Assembly (NCBI RefSeq): GCF_024171735.1
Contig: NZ_JAMTCH010000009.1
Coordinates: 62,001-126,000 of the forward strand
Source: Prauserella alba
GTDB taxonomy: Bacteria; Actinomycetota; Actinomycetes; Mycobacteriales; Pseudonocardiaceae
Length of the DNA: 64,000 nucleotides
Reading direction: 5' to 3'
Under the pieces are notes generated by a model that did no database searches, was not told where the DNA came from, and was given only the letters and a program-made list of their open reading frames with translations. Positions 1-7,830 of the stretch are shown here, in pieces; the first letter of the stretch is position 1; the number at the start of each line of letters is the position of its first letter. Both the position numbers and the translations under genes were made by a program.

Positions 1-2840
1 TCGGTGTCGCTGCTCCGGCTGCCGTCGCCTGCCACGTCGAGCGTCGCCGGCAGCTGCACGGACATCTCCTGTTCCACCGCCAGCTGAGTGAGGTCCTGTC
101 TGCTCTGCTGCAGCCAGTTCAGGAAGTTCTGCACCATCTGCTCGACCCGCACCCGCTCCCGGCGGGAGAACCACGGCGCACCGGCGTCTACTTTGGTCCA
201 CGCCTTGTCGAGTTCGGCCGTGATCTCGGCGTGGTCGGCGCCGGACGCGGCCGCCTGCGCGAGCGCGTGCACGAGTGTCCCGGTGACGGCGGCGAGCTGC
301 GACGGGTCGGCACCGCCGTGGCGTTCGATCAGCCACCGCAGCGGGCACTTCGCGAGCACCTCGACCGTGGACGGCGACACGCGCACGGGTTCGCCGGGCT
401 TTCGGAGCGGTTCGGCGGTGCTCGGCTCGTGCAGGCCGTACCACTGGCTCGGGTGCGCACCGGGCACGCCCGCACGCGCGAGCCGGGCGAGCTGTTTCGC
501 GGCACGCCGCTTGCGATCGGCGGGTTCTCCGGGGCGGCACACCACCGAGCGCAGCTCGCCGACCAGTTCCGGCAGCACGAGCGCCCGTTCCCGCCGGTAC
601 ACCCGCACGTCGGGACCCGCGTCGGCGGCGTCCTCCTCGTGTGCCAGCAGTTCCTCCACGAACCGTGACGGCTGCTCGTCCTCCCCCTGCACCGCCGTGA
701 CCAGCAGTTCCGAGCGCGCACGGCTCGCGGCCACGTAGAACAGCCGCCGTTCCTCGGCCAGCAATGGTGCGATCAGCGACACGCCGTCGCTGTCCACTCC
801 GGACAGCAGATCGACGAGTCGCTCCACGCCGAGCAGCGTGCCGCGTGGCCGCAGGTCCGGCCAGCCGCCTTCCTGTGCGCCCGCCACCGCCACGACCGTC
901 CACTCACGACCCGCGGCGGCGTGCGCCGTGAGCAGCGCGACGCCGCTGCCGCGCGCGGCGACGGGAGCGAGACTGTCACCGGCGATGTGCTGCGAGGTCA
1001 GGTACTCGGCGAAGCCCCCGACGCTCGCTCTCGGCAATCTGTCGACATATCGGCCCGCGGCGTCGAACAGCGCGACAACGGCGTCGAGGTCGCGGTCGGC
1101 CTGCGCGGCGAGCGAACCGCCGCGTTCGATCTGCCGGAGCAACCGCTTCTCCAGGCCGCTGGTCTGCCACACGCGCCACAGCACGTTCTCGACGTCCGTA
1201 CCGCTCTGCGCCGCCTCGCGCGCCGTGGCCAGCAGGCCACCGACGCGGCGCACCGGTGCCGCCTCGGCGTCGGCAAGGCCCGCGAGGATGTCGCCGCCGC
1301 GCAGCACCTCGACGAGCAGTTCGTCGCTCGACCGCTCACCGCCGCCGGTGAGTTCCAGCCGCCGCAGGCCGCGCCGCAACCGGCGCAGTGCCAGCGGATC
1401 CGCACCGCCGAGCGGCGAGGCGAGCAGCATCTCGGCCACGTCGGCGTCGAGCGCGTCGGGATCGGTGGCCAACCGCAGGACCTCCAACAGCGGCCGCACG
1501 CCGGGCTGGCGGGCCAGCGGAACCTCTTCGGCGGCCGACGCGATCGGCACGCCCGCGGCCGCCAGCGCTCGCTGCAGCACCGGCATCGACCGGGTCGGCG
1601 ACCGCACCAGTACCGCCATCTCCTCCCACGGCACCTCGTCGAGCAGGTGGGCGCGGCGGAGCCGGTCCGCGAGCCAGGACGCCTCGGCGGCAGGCGTCGG
1701 GAACAGCCGTGCCCGCACGGAACCGGGAACCACGGCACTGTCCGGGTCGGGTTCCACCGGCCGGGTGTCGCGGGCCGCACCGGCGCCCGCGAACCCGCGC
1801 GCAATGCGGGTGACGGCGTCGTGCACGGCGGGCCCGGGCCGGTGGGTGCGGGTGAGCGTGACGGTCCGCGCCCCGTCGAGCCCCGACAGCAGCGTCGGGT
1901 CCGCGCCGCGGAACGAGAACACGGACTGATCGGGGTCGCCGGCGAGCAGGAAGTCGTCGGCCGTTCCGCCGAGCAGCCGCAACAGCCGCAGCTGCAGCGG
2001 GTCGAGGTGCTGGGCGTCGTCGACGAGCACGTGCCGCAGCCGGTGCTGTTCACGCTCCAGCAGTTCCGGGTCGCCCTCCAGTTCGACGAGCGCGCTCGCG
2101 ACGAGTTCGGCGGCGTCCATGGCGGGTGCGCCGGGCGTGCCCAGCGCGTGACCACCCGACCCGTGCAGCAACGTCACCTCTTCGTACTGGCGCCAGAAGT
2201 TCCCCGCCGCGACCCATTCCTCGCGCCCCTCCGACCGGCCGAGCTTGACGAGGTCCTCGGGCCCGAGTCCGCGTTCGGCGGCGCGCAGGATCAGGTCCCG
2301 CACCTCCTCGGCGAACCCGGCGACGCCGAGCGCGGGACGCAGGCGTTCCGGCCAGTCGGGCGCGCCCCGTTCGAGGTCGCCTGCGAGGAGGTCACGGACC
2401 ACGACGTCCTGTTCCGGCCCGGACAGCAGCCGCGGTTCGGGCTGGCCGGTGAGATTCGCCTGCAGCCGGAGGACGGCGAACGCGTACGAATGCACCGTCC
2501 GCACCATCGGTTCGCGGACCGTGCGGTGAGTTCCGGCATCGGCCGGGTCGTCGCCGGCGCCCGCGGCCGTGATGCGCCGGGTGATGTCCCGCCGCACCTC
2601 GTTCGCGGCGCGGCGGGACGCGGTGACGACGAGGATGCTCTCCGGGTCGGCCCCACCGCGGATACGCTCGGCCGCGAGCTCGGCGGTCAGCGCCGTCTTA
2701 CCGGTGCCGGGGCCGCCGAGGACCCGGACGAACCCCGCGGGCGCGTCGAGCAACCGGGCTGCATCGGGCTCCCAGACATGAGCGGGTGCCGCTGGTGCCG
2801 GCGGCCGCACCAACCGGGCATTCAGACCACTCCTGCTCAC
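1..2840 (-). CDS. adnA: AdnA-type UvrD-like helicase/RecB-like nuclease subunit (3' end missing)
   Basis: This is probably the AdnA subunit of AdnAB, the actinobacterial double-strand-break resection motor-nuclease. The frame is open from a GTG at 2840 to the window edge, so about 946 residues are visible and the C-terminus is lost. A Walker A motif (GGPGTGKT) lies near residue 48. The motif II equivalent near residue 272 reads VDDAQHLDP, with Asp where UvrD proteins usually have the catalytic Glu. A motif VI-like FYVAASRARSELL lies near residue 700. A RecB-type nuclease lobe begins near residue 820 (AKCPLRW, a likely Fe-S cysteine), and its metal-binding residues would fall beyond the edge. 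Known order in mycobacteria puts adnB directly downstream, that is left of this window. The divergent alkyltransferase-like gene supports the call. The start is uncertain by a few codons. Confidence 0.85.
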   Translation of the reverse strand, partial: MSRSGLNARLVRPPAPAAPAHVWEPDAARLLDAPAGFVRVLGGPGTGKTALTAELAAERIRGGADPESILVVTASRRAANEVRRDITRRITAAGAGDDPADAGTHRTVREPMVRTVHSYAFAVLRLQANLTGQPEPRLLSGPEQDVVVRDLLAGDLERGAPDWPERLRPALGVAGFAEEVRDLILRAAERGLGPEDLVKLGRSEGREEWVAAGNFWRQYEEVTLLHGSGGHALGTPGAPAMDAAELVASALVELEGDPELLEREQHRLRHVLVDDAQHLDPLQLRLLRLLGGTADDFLLAGDPDQSVFSFRGADPTLLSGLDGARTVTLTRTHRPGPAVHDAVTRIARGFAGAGAARDTRPVEPDPDSAVVPGSVRARLFPTPAAEASWLADRLRRAHLLDEVPWEEMAVLVRSPTRSMPVLQRALAAAGVPIASAAEEVPLARQPGVRPLLEVLRLATDPDALDADVAEMLLASPLGGADPLALRRLRRGLRRLELTGGGERSSDELLVEVLRGGDILAGLADAEAAPVRRVGGLLATAREAAQSGTDVENVLWRVWQTSGLEKRLLRQIERGGSLAAQADRDLDAVVALFDAAGRYVDRLPRASVGGFAEYLTSQHIAGDSLAPVAARGSGVALLTAHAAAGREWTVVAVAGAQEGGWPDLRPRGTLLGVERLVDLLSGVDSDGVSLIAPLLAEERRLFYVAASRARSELLVTAVQGEDEQPSRFVEELLAHEEDAADAGPDVRVYRRERALVLPELVGELRSVVCRPGEPADRKRRAAKQLARLARAGVPGAHPSQWYGLHEPSTAEPLRKPGEPVRVSPSTVEVLAKCPLRWLIERHGGADPSQLAAVTGTLVHALAQAAASGADHAEITAELDKAWTKVDAGAPWFSRRERVRVEQMVQNFLNWLQQSRQDLTQLAVEQEMSVQLPATLDVAGDGSRSSDT

Positions 2841-2910
2841 GGCTTCCGATGGAACCATGTCCCCCCGACAGCTCCTCCGGCACGTCGGACGTGTCGAGCC
2901 GCGCAACCTG

Positions 2911-3129
2911 CCCCCAAGGGCACTGTGGTCGCACTGAACGCCACGAATCCTCCCCTCACGACGGGGACGCGGGCCGCACAGTGACCCCTCGGGCGAACAC
3001 CGTCGACCCCTCGGCGAGCCGCGTCAACGAGGGGGACTCGGCGTTCCCGCTCGCCGACTCGACCACCGCCCCTCATCGACACGCCGACGTGTGGCGGTGT
3101 TCGATGCCCCAAGGTGCCCTTGTGGGGGC
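2911..3129. repeat. Intergenic repeat family A, inverted pair, in the 317-bp adnA/ATL gap
   Basis: The gap between adnA and the alkyltransferase-like gene (2841-3157) holds two diverged copies of one repeat facing each other. The left arm is 2911-2955, beginning CCCCCAAGGGCAC. The right arm is 3091-3129 and reads the same on the minus strand with a two-base insertion. The arms are separated by about 135 bp with no convincing gene. The same family recurs at 27980-28178 (a better-preserved pair) and 58370-58408 (one arm). No transposase is present, so this is either a MITE-like remnant or a structured intergenic element. Confidence 0.7.
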
Positions 3130-3157
3130 TCATCCGGCCACGCCTAGGCTCGCTGTC

Positions 3158-3448
3158 ATGGACGAGGAGTTGCACGAGCGGATCCGCGACGCCGTCACGA
3201 CGGTCCCGCCCGGCACGGTCGCCACGTACGGCGACATCGCCGCCCTCGCAGGCGCCCCGACACCCCGGCTGGTCGGCCGGGTCCTGTCGGAGGACGGCGC
3301 CGACATTCCCTGGCATCGGGTGCTGCGCGCCAACGGCACCCCGGCGCCCCACATAGTGCACCGGCAGCTCGAACTGCTCCGCGGCGAAGGGGTTCTCGCC
3401 GACGGGCAGCGCATCGACCTGCGCACCTACCGGTGGCGGCCGGAGTAG
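3158..3448 (+). CDS. Alkyltransferase-like (ATL) DNA-binding protein, MGMT family
   Basis: This 96-residue protein has the DNA-binding fold of O6-methylguanine-DNA methyltransferase. The catalytic PCHR motif is replaced by PWHR near residue 52 (DIPWHRVLRANG). ATL proteins of this kind bind alkylated guanine without repairing it and flag the lesion for nucleotide excision repair; that is family knowledge. The first half carries the usual PPGTVATYGDIAALAG motif and an RLVGRVL recognition-helix segment. The ATG at 3158 gives the expected ATL length. The gene is divergent from adnA, as the Rv3204 homologue is in mycobacteria. Its last codon and stop (GAG TAG) are formed by the first unit of the tandem repeat that follows. 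Confidence 0.9.
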   Translation: MDEELHERIRDAVTTVPPGTVATYGDIAALAGAPTPRLVGRVLSEDGADIPWHRVLRANGTPAPHIVHRQLELLRGEGVLADGQRIDLRTYRWRPE

Positions 3449-3555
3449 TTCAACAAGCTGAGTAATTCACAAGTCGAGTAGTTTAACTGCCGAGTAGTTC
3501 AACGGCTGAGTAGTTCAAGAACCGGGTAGTTCAGAAGCCGAGTAGTTCGAGAGCC
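3443..3555. repeat. Seven-copy 16-bp tandem repeat
   Basis: Seven imperfect units of 16 bp (the first is 17 bp) share the form GAGTAGTTCAANNNNC. They run from the ATL stop codon to about 30 bp before the iron box of the next gene. The array is clearly less GC-rich than its surroundings. The first unit provides the terminal GAG and TAG stop of the ATL gene. No spacer pattern of CRISPR type is present, because the units abut directly. Confidence 0.85.
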
Positions 3556-3584
3556 GCGCCACACCGCCACCCAGGGGTTGCGCA

Positions 3585-3603
3585 TTCGGTTAGGCTTGCC
3601 TAA
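3585..3603 (+). promoter_or_regulatory. IdeR/DtxR-type iron box overlapping a start codon
   Basis: The 19 bases ending at the A of the ATG match the IdeR/DtxR consensus TTAGGTTAGGCTAACCTAA at 16 of 19 positions. The core is the inverted repeat TTAGGC-TT-GCCTAA. Because the box reaches the start codon of the siderophore-interacting protein, holo-IdeR would cover the transcription start and shut the gene off when iron is plentiful. The arrangement also suggests a leaderless mRNA or a downstream true start. Confidence 0.85.
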
Positions 3604-4544
3604 TGATCGTCACGGCGCAGTCCCACGCGGCACCGGCAGCGACCCCGGCACCGGCATCGACTCCGGCAGCGGCATCGACTCCGGCAGCGACCGCACCGGC
3701 CGACGATCGGCCGCCGCAGTTCACCTTCCGGCGCCTGACGGTGTCGGCGACCCGGCGGCTCACCCCGCACCTCGTGCGCGTGACGCTCACCGGCGACGAC
3801 CTGCGGGGCTTCGTCACCGCAGCGCCCGACCAGTACGTCAAGGTCTTCTTCCCCCACGGCGGCCGCACCCGTCCGGACCTGCCGCCTCCCATCGAGGGCG
3901 ACACCACGTCCTGGTACCGCACCTACCTGGCCATGCCCGACGAGGTCCGCCCGCCGATGCGCACCTACACCGTCCGCGCATTCCGGCCGGAACATTGCGA
4001 ACTGGACATCGACTTCGTGCTGCACGCCGACGGCGGACCGGCCTCGACCTGGGCCGCGGACGCGCGCCCCGGCGACGAGATCGCGCTGATGGGACCGCAC
4101 GGCATCTACTCCGTCCCCGAGAGCGCGACCTGGCAGCTGCTCGTCGGCGACGAGTCGGCGATCCCCGCGATCGCAGCGATCCTGGAACAACTGCCCCGCG
4201 ACGCCTGCGCCCGCGTGTTCGTCGAGGTCGGCGACCCCGCCGACCGGATCGACCTGCCGAGCCCGGCCGCCGACGTCGACGTCCGATGGGTCGTGCGCAG
4301 CCCCGGCGCGTACGGCAACTCGGTGCTCGACGCCGTCCGCGCGGCCGACCTGCCCGCCGCCGCGCCGTACGCGTGGCTGGCGGGCGAGGCCGAGCTCGTG
4401 AAGTTCGCGCGGCGCCACCTCGTCCGCGACCGCGGCGTCGACAAGCGCGCCATCACGTTCACCGGCTACTGGCGACACGGCCGGTCCGAAGAGGACGTCG
4501 GCCGCGACGGCCTCGCACGGGCGGCGTCCGTACAGGCGGACTGA
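3603..4544 (+). CDS. Siderophore-interacting protein (FAD-binding ferric-siderophore reductase, ViuB-like)
   Basis: This 313-residue protein belongs to the SIP family. These flavoenzymes reduce ferric siderophores in the cytoplasm so that the iron is released. The FAD-binding barrel begins near residue 38 (FTFRRLTVSATRRLTPHLVR). The flavin motif RTYTVR is near residue 120, followed by the acidic stretch LDIDFVLH. A C-terminal NAD(P)H-like half carries LLVGDESAIPAI and AWLAGEAELVKFAR. The first 35 residues are Ala/Pro/Ser/Thr-rich with an 18-bp internal repeat and are not part of the fold, so a later start is possible. An iron box overlaps the ATG, so iron repression is likely. The next gene is convergent. 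Confidence 0.93.
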   Translation: MIVTAQSHAAPAATPAPASTPAAASTPAATAPADDRPPQFTFRRLTVSATRRLTPHLVRVTLTGDDLRGFVTAAPDQYVKVFFPHGGRTRPDLPPPIEGDTTSWYRTYLAMPDEVRPPMRTYTVRAFRPEHCELDIDFVLHADGGPASTWAADARPGDEIALMGPHGIYSVPESATWQLLVGDESAIPAIAAILEQLPRDACARVFVEVGDPADRIDLPSPAADVDVRWVVRSPGAYGNSVLDAVRAADLPAAAPYAWLAGEAELVKFARRHLVRDRGVDKRAITFTGYWRHGRSEEDVGRDGLARAASVQAD

Positions 4545-4590
4545 CCCCGCGGTCAACCGCCCCGCAGCCAGCCGCCCGGTTCCGGCGAGG

Positions 4591-5442
4591 TCAGCCGCCC
4601 AGTTCCGCCGCGAGCAGCTTCACCAGCGCGCCCAGCCGCTGCCGCTCCGGCTGCACCACCCGCACCCCCGCGTCCACCAGCGGCGCCGCCGTCACCGGGC
4701 CGACGCACGCGCACAGCACGTCGGTGCCGAGCCGCGCGAGCAGCTCCTCGTAGCGGCCGTCGTCGCGGGCGAGCCGCAGCAGATTGGCCGTCGCGGGTGC
4801 ACTGGTGAACGCCAACGCCTGCAGCCGGCCATCGAGCACGCCGTCGATCAGCTGCCGCGCCGGCCCCAGGTCGTCGGGCCACTGCCACCGGTACGGCTGC
4901 ACCTCGACGACCGTCGCCCCCGCATCCCGCAGCGGATCGGTGAACTCCGGCAGCGCCTGTCCGTGCAGCTGCACCGCCACGCGGCATCCCCCGACACCCT
5001 GCTTTCCGGCGCCCTGCTTGCCGGAACGCTGCTCCTCGACGACCCGGTCGAGCAGGTGCGCGAACAGTTCCCGGTTGCTCTCCTCCGGGGACGACCATTC
5101 CTCGGCCAGTTCGTGCCCGCGGACCGCGCCCGTCGCCTTCGGACCGCGCACGAACAGCCGCGCCCGCGACAGCACGCCCGTCAGCTCGTCGGCGACGCCC
5201 CAGCCCTCGGCGGCCGACAGCCACCCGCGGAATCCGGCACCGGTCGTGACCGCCACCAGGTCGACCCCACCCGCGACGACGTCGTCGGTCGCCGCGCGCA
5301 GCCGGTCGTCGTCGGCCAGCGGCACGATGTGCAGCGTCGGCCCGTGCCACACCGACGCGCCCCGCCGTTCCAGTGCGTCGATGAACTCGCCGGAGCGCCG
5401 CTCCGCCGTGATGCCGATGGCGACGTCGTCGAGTTCTGCCAT
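4591..5442 (-). CDS. HemD-like protein (uroporphyrinogen-III synthase fold), NnaR paralogue without a DNA-binding domain
   Basis: This 283-residue protein has a single HemD fold. It is clearly related to the N-terminal part of the NnaR-type gene at 7827-8942. Both share VPLADD near residue 40, VTTG.GFRGW near 65, RGPKA.GAVR near 100, VQLHGQ.LP near 160 and CVGP.TA.PL near 245. It lacks the C-terminal winged helix found in NnaR and carries a short Gly/Lys/Gln-rich insert near residue 140. It could be a genuine uroporphyrinogen-III synthase serving siroheme supply, or a regulator-like sensor domain. The sequence alone does not decide. It stands alone, convergent with the siderophore-interacting gene. 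Confidence 0.8.
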   Translation of the reverse strand: MAELDDVAIGITAERRSGEFIDALERRGASVWHGPTLHIVPLADDDRLRAATDDVVAGGVDLVAVTTGAGFRGWLSAAEGWGVADELTGVLSRARLFVRGPKATGAVRGHELAEEWSSPEESNRELFAHLLDRVVEEQRSGKQGAGKQGVGGCRVAVQLHGQALPEFTDPLRDAGATVVEVQPYRWQWPDDLGPARQLIDGVLDGRLQALAFTSAPATANLLRLARDDGRYEELLARLGTDVLCACVGPVTAAPLVDAGVRVVQPERQRLGALVKLLAAELGG

Positions 5443-5635
5443 GCTTCCCCGCTCTCACCAGCTGCCGCGAACGGCCACGATATCCCGTCCCGGGCTTGTC
5501 GACCTCGCCACGGCCTGGGCGGCCGATTCCGGAGCCACCGCCCAGGATTCTTCGGTGGTCCGGGTTCAGCGGTGCCGGGTTCAGCCGTGCGGGATCACCG
5601 GGGCCGCTCCGGTGATCCGGATGCCCGGCCGGTGC

Positions 5636-6613
5636 TCACCGGGTGTACCGGGCCGCGGTCGCAGCGATCGCCTCGGCGACGGCGGTGCGCAGCTGCTCGG
5701 GTTCGAGCACCTCCAGGTCCGGGCCGAACCGCAGCAGTTCCCCCACGCCCGGCCTGCCCGCCTCGACGGGCAGTCGCACCGTGCACCAGCCGTCCTCGTC
5801 GGGCTCGCCGCCCTCGGCCTGCGCCGTCTCCAGTGCCGCCGCGCCCACGCTCCCCAGGTACACGGGCACGAGACGCCGCCCGAGCGGAGACAGCCGCACG
5901 GTCGCGGTCTCCGAGTACATCCGCCGTTCGAATCCCTCCGACCACACGCGCCAGTACTCGGCGAGATCGAACCCGTCCGGCCGCGAGAACTCGCCTGCGT
6001 CGGACATCGTCACGATGCGGCTCACGCGGTAAGTGCGATCGCTGCCGTCGCACCGCGCGACCAGGTACCAGACGCCCGCCTTCAGCACGAGTCCGAGCGG
6101 TTCGAGGGTGCGGCAGGCGGCGGAGCCGTCCCACCGGCGGTAGTCGACGCGCAGCCGCCGCGTGCGCCACACGGCGTCGGCGACGTCGGACAGGTGGGCG
6201 AGCCGTTCGACCTCGCGGTGCCAACCGGGGACGTCGAGGTAGAACCGCTCCGCCACCTGACCCGCACCGGCGCGCAGCTGCTCGGGCAGCGCCGCGAACA
6301 GTTTCAGCTGCGCGGCGCCGAGCACCGTGCCCAGCCCCAGTTCGGCGGCCGCATCGGGCAGGCCGGCCAGCGCCAGTGACCGCGCCTCGTCCTCGCTCAG
6401 CCCGGTCAGCCGGGTGCGGTAGCCGCCGAGCAGCTGGAAACCACCCGCTCTGCCGCGGTCGGCGTACACCGGGACGCCCGCCTCGGACAGCGCATCGACG
6501 TCGCGATAGACGGTGCGGACGGAGACTCCCAGCTCGGTGGCGAGTTCGCCCGCCGTCATCCGCCCACGGTTCTGCAGCAACAGCAGGATCGACAGCAACC
6601 GGCCCGCACGCAT
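5636..6613 (-). CDS. WYL-domain transcriptional regulator (DeoR/YafY type)
   Basis: This 325-residue regulator has an N-terminal helix-turn-helix at about residues 1-60 (MTAGELATELGVSVRTVYRDVDALSEAGVPV split by the turn). A WYL ligand-sensing domain runs from about residue 145, with the characteristic ...DYRRWDG and LVLKAGVWYLVARCDG segments. A WCX-type C-terminal extension follows. Members of this family usually bind nucleic-acid or nucleotide-like ligands and often control the neighbouring divergent gene. The divergent neighbour here is a small DUF3224 protein starting about 60 bp away, so that is the likely target. The 193 bp downstream (5443-5635) hold nothing recognisable. Confidence 0.92.
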   Translation of the reverse strand: MRAGRLLSILLLLQNRGRMTAGELATELGVSVRTVYRDVDALSEAGVPVYADRGRAGGFQLLGGYRTRLTGLSEDEARSLALAGLPDAAAELGLGTVLGAAQLKLFAALPEQLRAGAGQVAERFYLDVPGWHREVERLAHLSDVADAVWRTRRLRVDYRRWDGSAACRTLEPLGLVLKAGVWYLVARCDGSDRTYRVSRIVTMSDAGEFSRPDGFDLAEYWRVWSEGFERRMYSETATVRLSPLGRRLVPVYLGSVGAAALETAQAEGGEPDEDGWCTVRLPVEAGRPGVGELLRFGPDLEVLEPEQLRTAVAEAIAATAARYTR

Positions 6614-6676
6614 ACCTCACATTCTGCCCGGAAAACGTGACAGAAGATGGCAAGAAAGCCCGCGAGAGTGGCTGCC

Positions 6677-7075
6677 ATGAACACGGGAACCTTCACCATG
6701 AACACCTGGAACGAACACGTCGCCTCCGGTGACGAGGGCGCGCCGCGCTACGCCCACGCGCGGGCGAGTTTCACCTACACCGGCGCCATCGAAGGCACGT
6801 CGACCTGCGACTACCTGCTGTACTACCCCGGGGAGGGATTCACCGACGGCGGCCAGGCCTCCCCCGGTGTCGAACGGATCGAAGGCACCGTCGACGGGCG
6901 CACGGGCAGCTTCGTCGTCCGACACGACGTGCGCTACGGCGCGGACGGGATCGACGACACCTGGTCGGTCGTCCCCGGCTCCGGCACCGGCGACCTCGCC
7001 GGCATCACGGGGCACGGCACGGCGAAGGGCGTCACCGAGACGATCGACTACACCTTCGACTACCGGTTCGACTGA
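6677..7075 (+). CDS. DUF3224 domain-containing protein
   Basis: This protein of about 132 residues is a small lipocalin-like beta-barrel of the DUF3224 family; function unknown. Family features are the opening GTFTMNTWNEH, the repeated strands ASFTYTGAIEGTS and SFVVRHDVRYG, and the closing TIDYTFDYRFD. I chose the ATG at 6677 because family members begin with this segment. An in-frame ATG at 6647 would add ten unsupported residues. The gene is divergent from a WYL regulator, which suggests local control. It is convergent with the chelatase gene, and a strong hairpin sits between the two. Confidence 0.85.
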   Translation: MNTGTFTMNTWNEHVASGDEGAPRYAHARASFTYTGAIEGTSTCDYLLYYPGEGFTDGGQASPGVERIEGTVDGRTGSFVVRHDVRYGADGIDDTWSVVPGSGTGDLAGITGHGTAKGVTETIDYTFDYRFD

Positions 7076-7086
7076 GCATCCGACCA

Positions 7087-7830
7087 TCACCTCGGCGGGC
7101 ACCGCACCGACGCGGTGCCCGCCGAGGCGGCCGATCCCGCCGAAGCCGGTTCCGCCCGGATGCGGCCCGCTTCGGCGTACCGGCGCAGCACCAGGTCGGC
7201 CACGGCGGGATGCGCACCGAGCGGGGCCGCCACGGCGTCGGCACCCGCGCCCTCCAGTCGCCGCTGGAACAACCCCGGAGCCAGCAGCCAGGACGCGACG
7301 ACCACGCGGCGCCGCGGCCGACGCGCCTCGGCGACGGCGTCGGCGACACTCGGGGAGGCCGTGGCCGCGTACCCGATGCGCACCGGCGTGCCCAGCCGCT
7401 CGCCGAGGGCACGCGCCGCCGTGCGCACCTCGGCGAGCGCCCGCGGATCACGCGACCCGGCCGCGGCCAGTACCACGGCGTCACCGGTCCGGTAGCCGGC
7501 TTGCCGCACACGGTCGGCCAGCACGTCGATGAGTTCCGGTGCGGGGCCGAACGCCTCCGCAACCGGCGTACGCGGCAGTGGGCTCACCGCGATCTGCTGC
7601 GGGATGTCGGTGCGCACGTGGTATCCGGTCGCCAGAAACGCAGGCACCACAACGGGTTCGACGTTCCCGGCAGCGCACAGTCCGTCGAGGACGGTCGTGA
7701 CGTCGGGGGCGCGGACGTCGGCGTAGGCGACCGTCACCGCCTCGCCCCACGCCCGCACCCGGTCGGCGAGCTCGTCGATCACCTTGGGACCGGCGGGATC
7801 CCGCGTCCCGTGCGCGGTCAGCACGATCAC
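7087..7830 (-). CDS. Sirohydrochlorin chelatase (CbiX/SirB family)
   Basis: This 247-residue protein is a class II chelatase. It begins IVLTAHGTRDPAG, whose histidine near residue 7 is the family metal-binding residue. The second half repeats the fold (VVLAAAGSRDP near residue 125), giving the two-domain CbiX layout. Inserting ferrous iron into sirohydrochlorin makes siroheme, the cofactor of NirB encoded in the same operon, so ferrochelatase activity is the likely role. The start overlaps the NnaR stop by 4 bp, so the two are translationally coupled. The last codons overlap a perfect terminator-like hairpin. Confidence 0.9.
   Translation of the reverse strand: MIVLTAHGTRDPAGPKVIDELADRVRAWGEAVTVAYADVRAPDVTTVLDGLCAAGNVEPVVVPAFLATGYHVRTDIPQQIAVSPLPRTPVAEAFGPAPELIDVLADRVRQAGYRTGDAVVLAAAGSRDPRALAEVRTAARALGERLGTPVRIGYAATASPSVADAVAEARRPRRRVVVASWLLAPGLFQRRLEGAGADAVAAPLGAHPAVADLVLRRYAEAGRIRAEPASAGSAASAGTASVRCPPR
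7090..7127. terminator. Bidirectional terminator hairpin overlapping a coding end
   Basis: A perfect 16-bp stem (7090-7105 with 7112-7127, loop of 6) starting CCTCGGCGGGCACCGC lies between the convergent DUF3224 and chelatase genes. Nearly all of it falls inside the last 13 codons of the chelatase gene. It lacks a U-run, as is common in high-GC actinobacteria. Confidence 0.75.

Noticed and set aside
921-2984. Long plus-strand open frame opposite the AdnA gene
   Set aside because: High GC leaves antisense frames open. Its translation is low complexity with no domain, while the minus strand encodes a complete helicase with Walker and motif VI sequences.
3443-3555. Iteron-type replication origin
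   Set aside because: Seven short repeats alone, without an initiator gene or an AT-rich melting region, do not support an origin.
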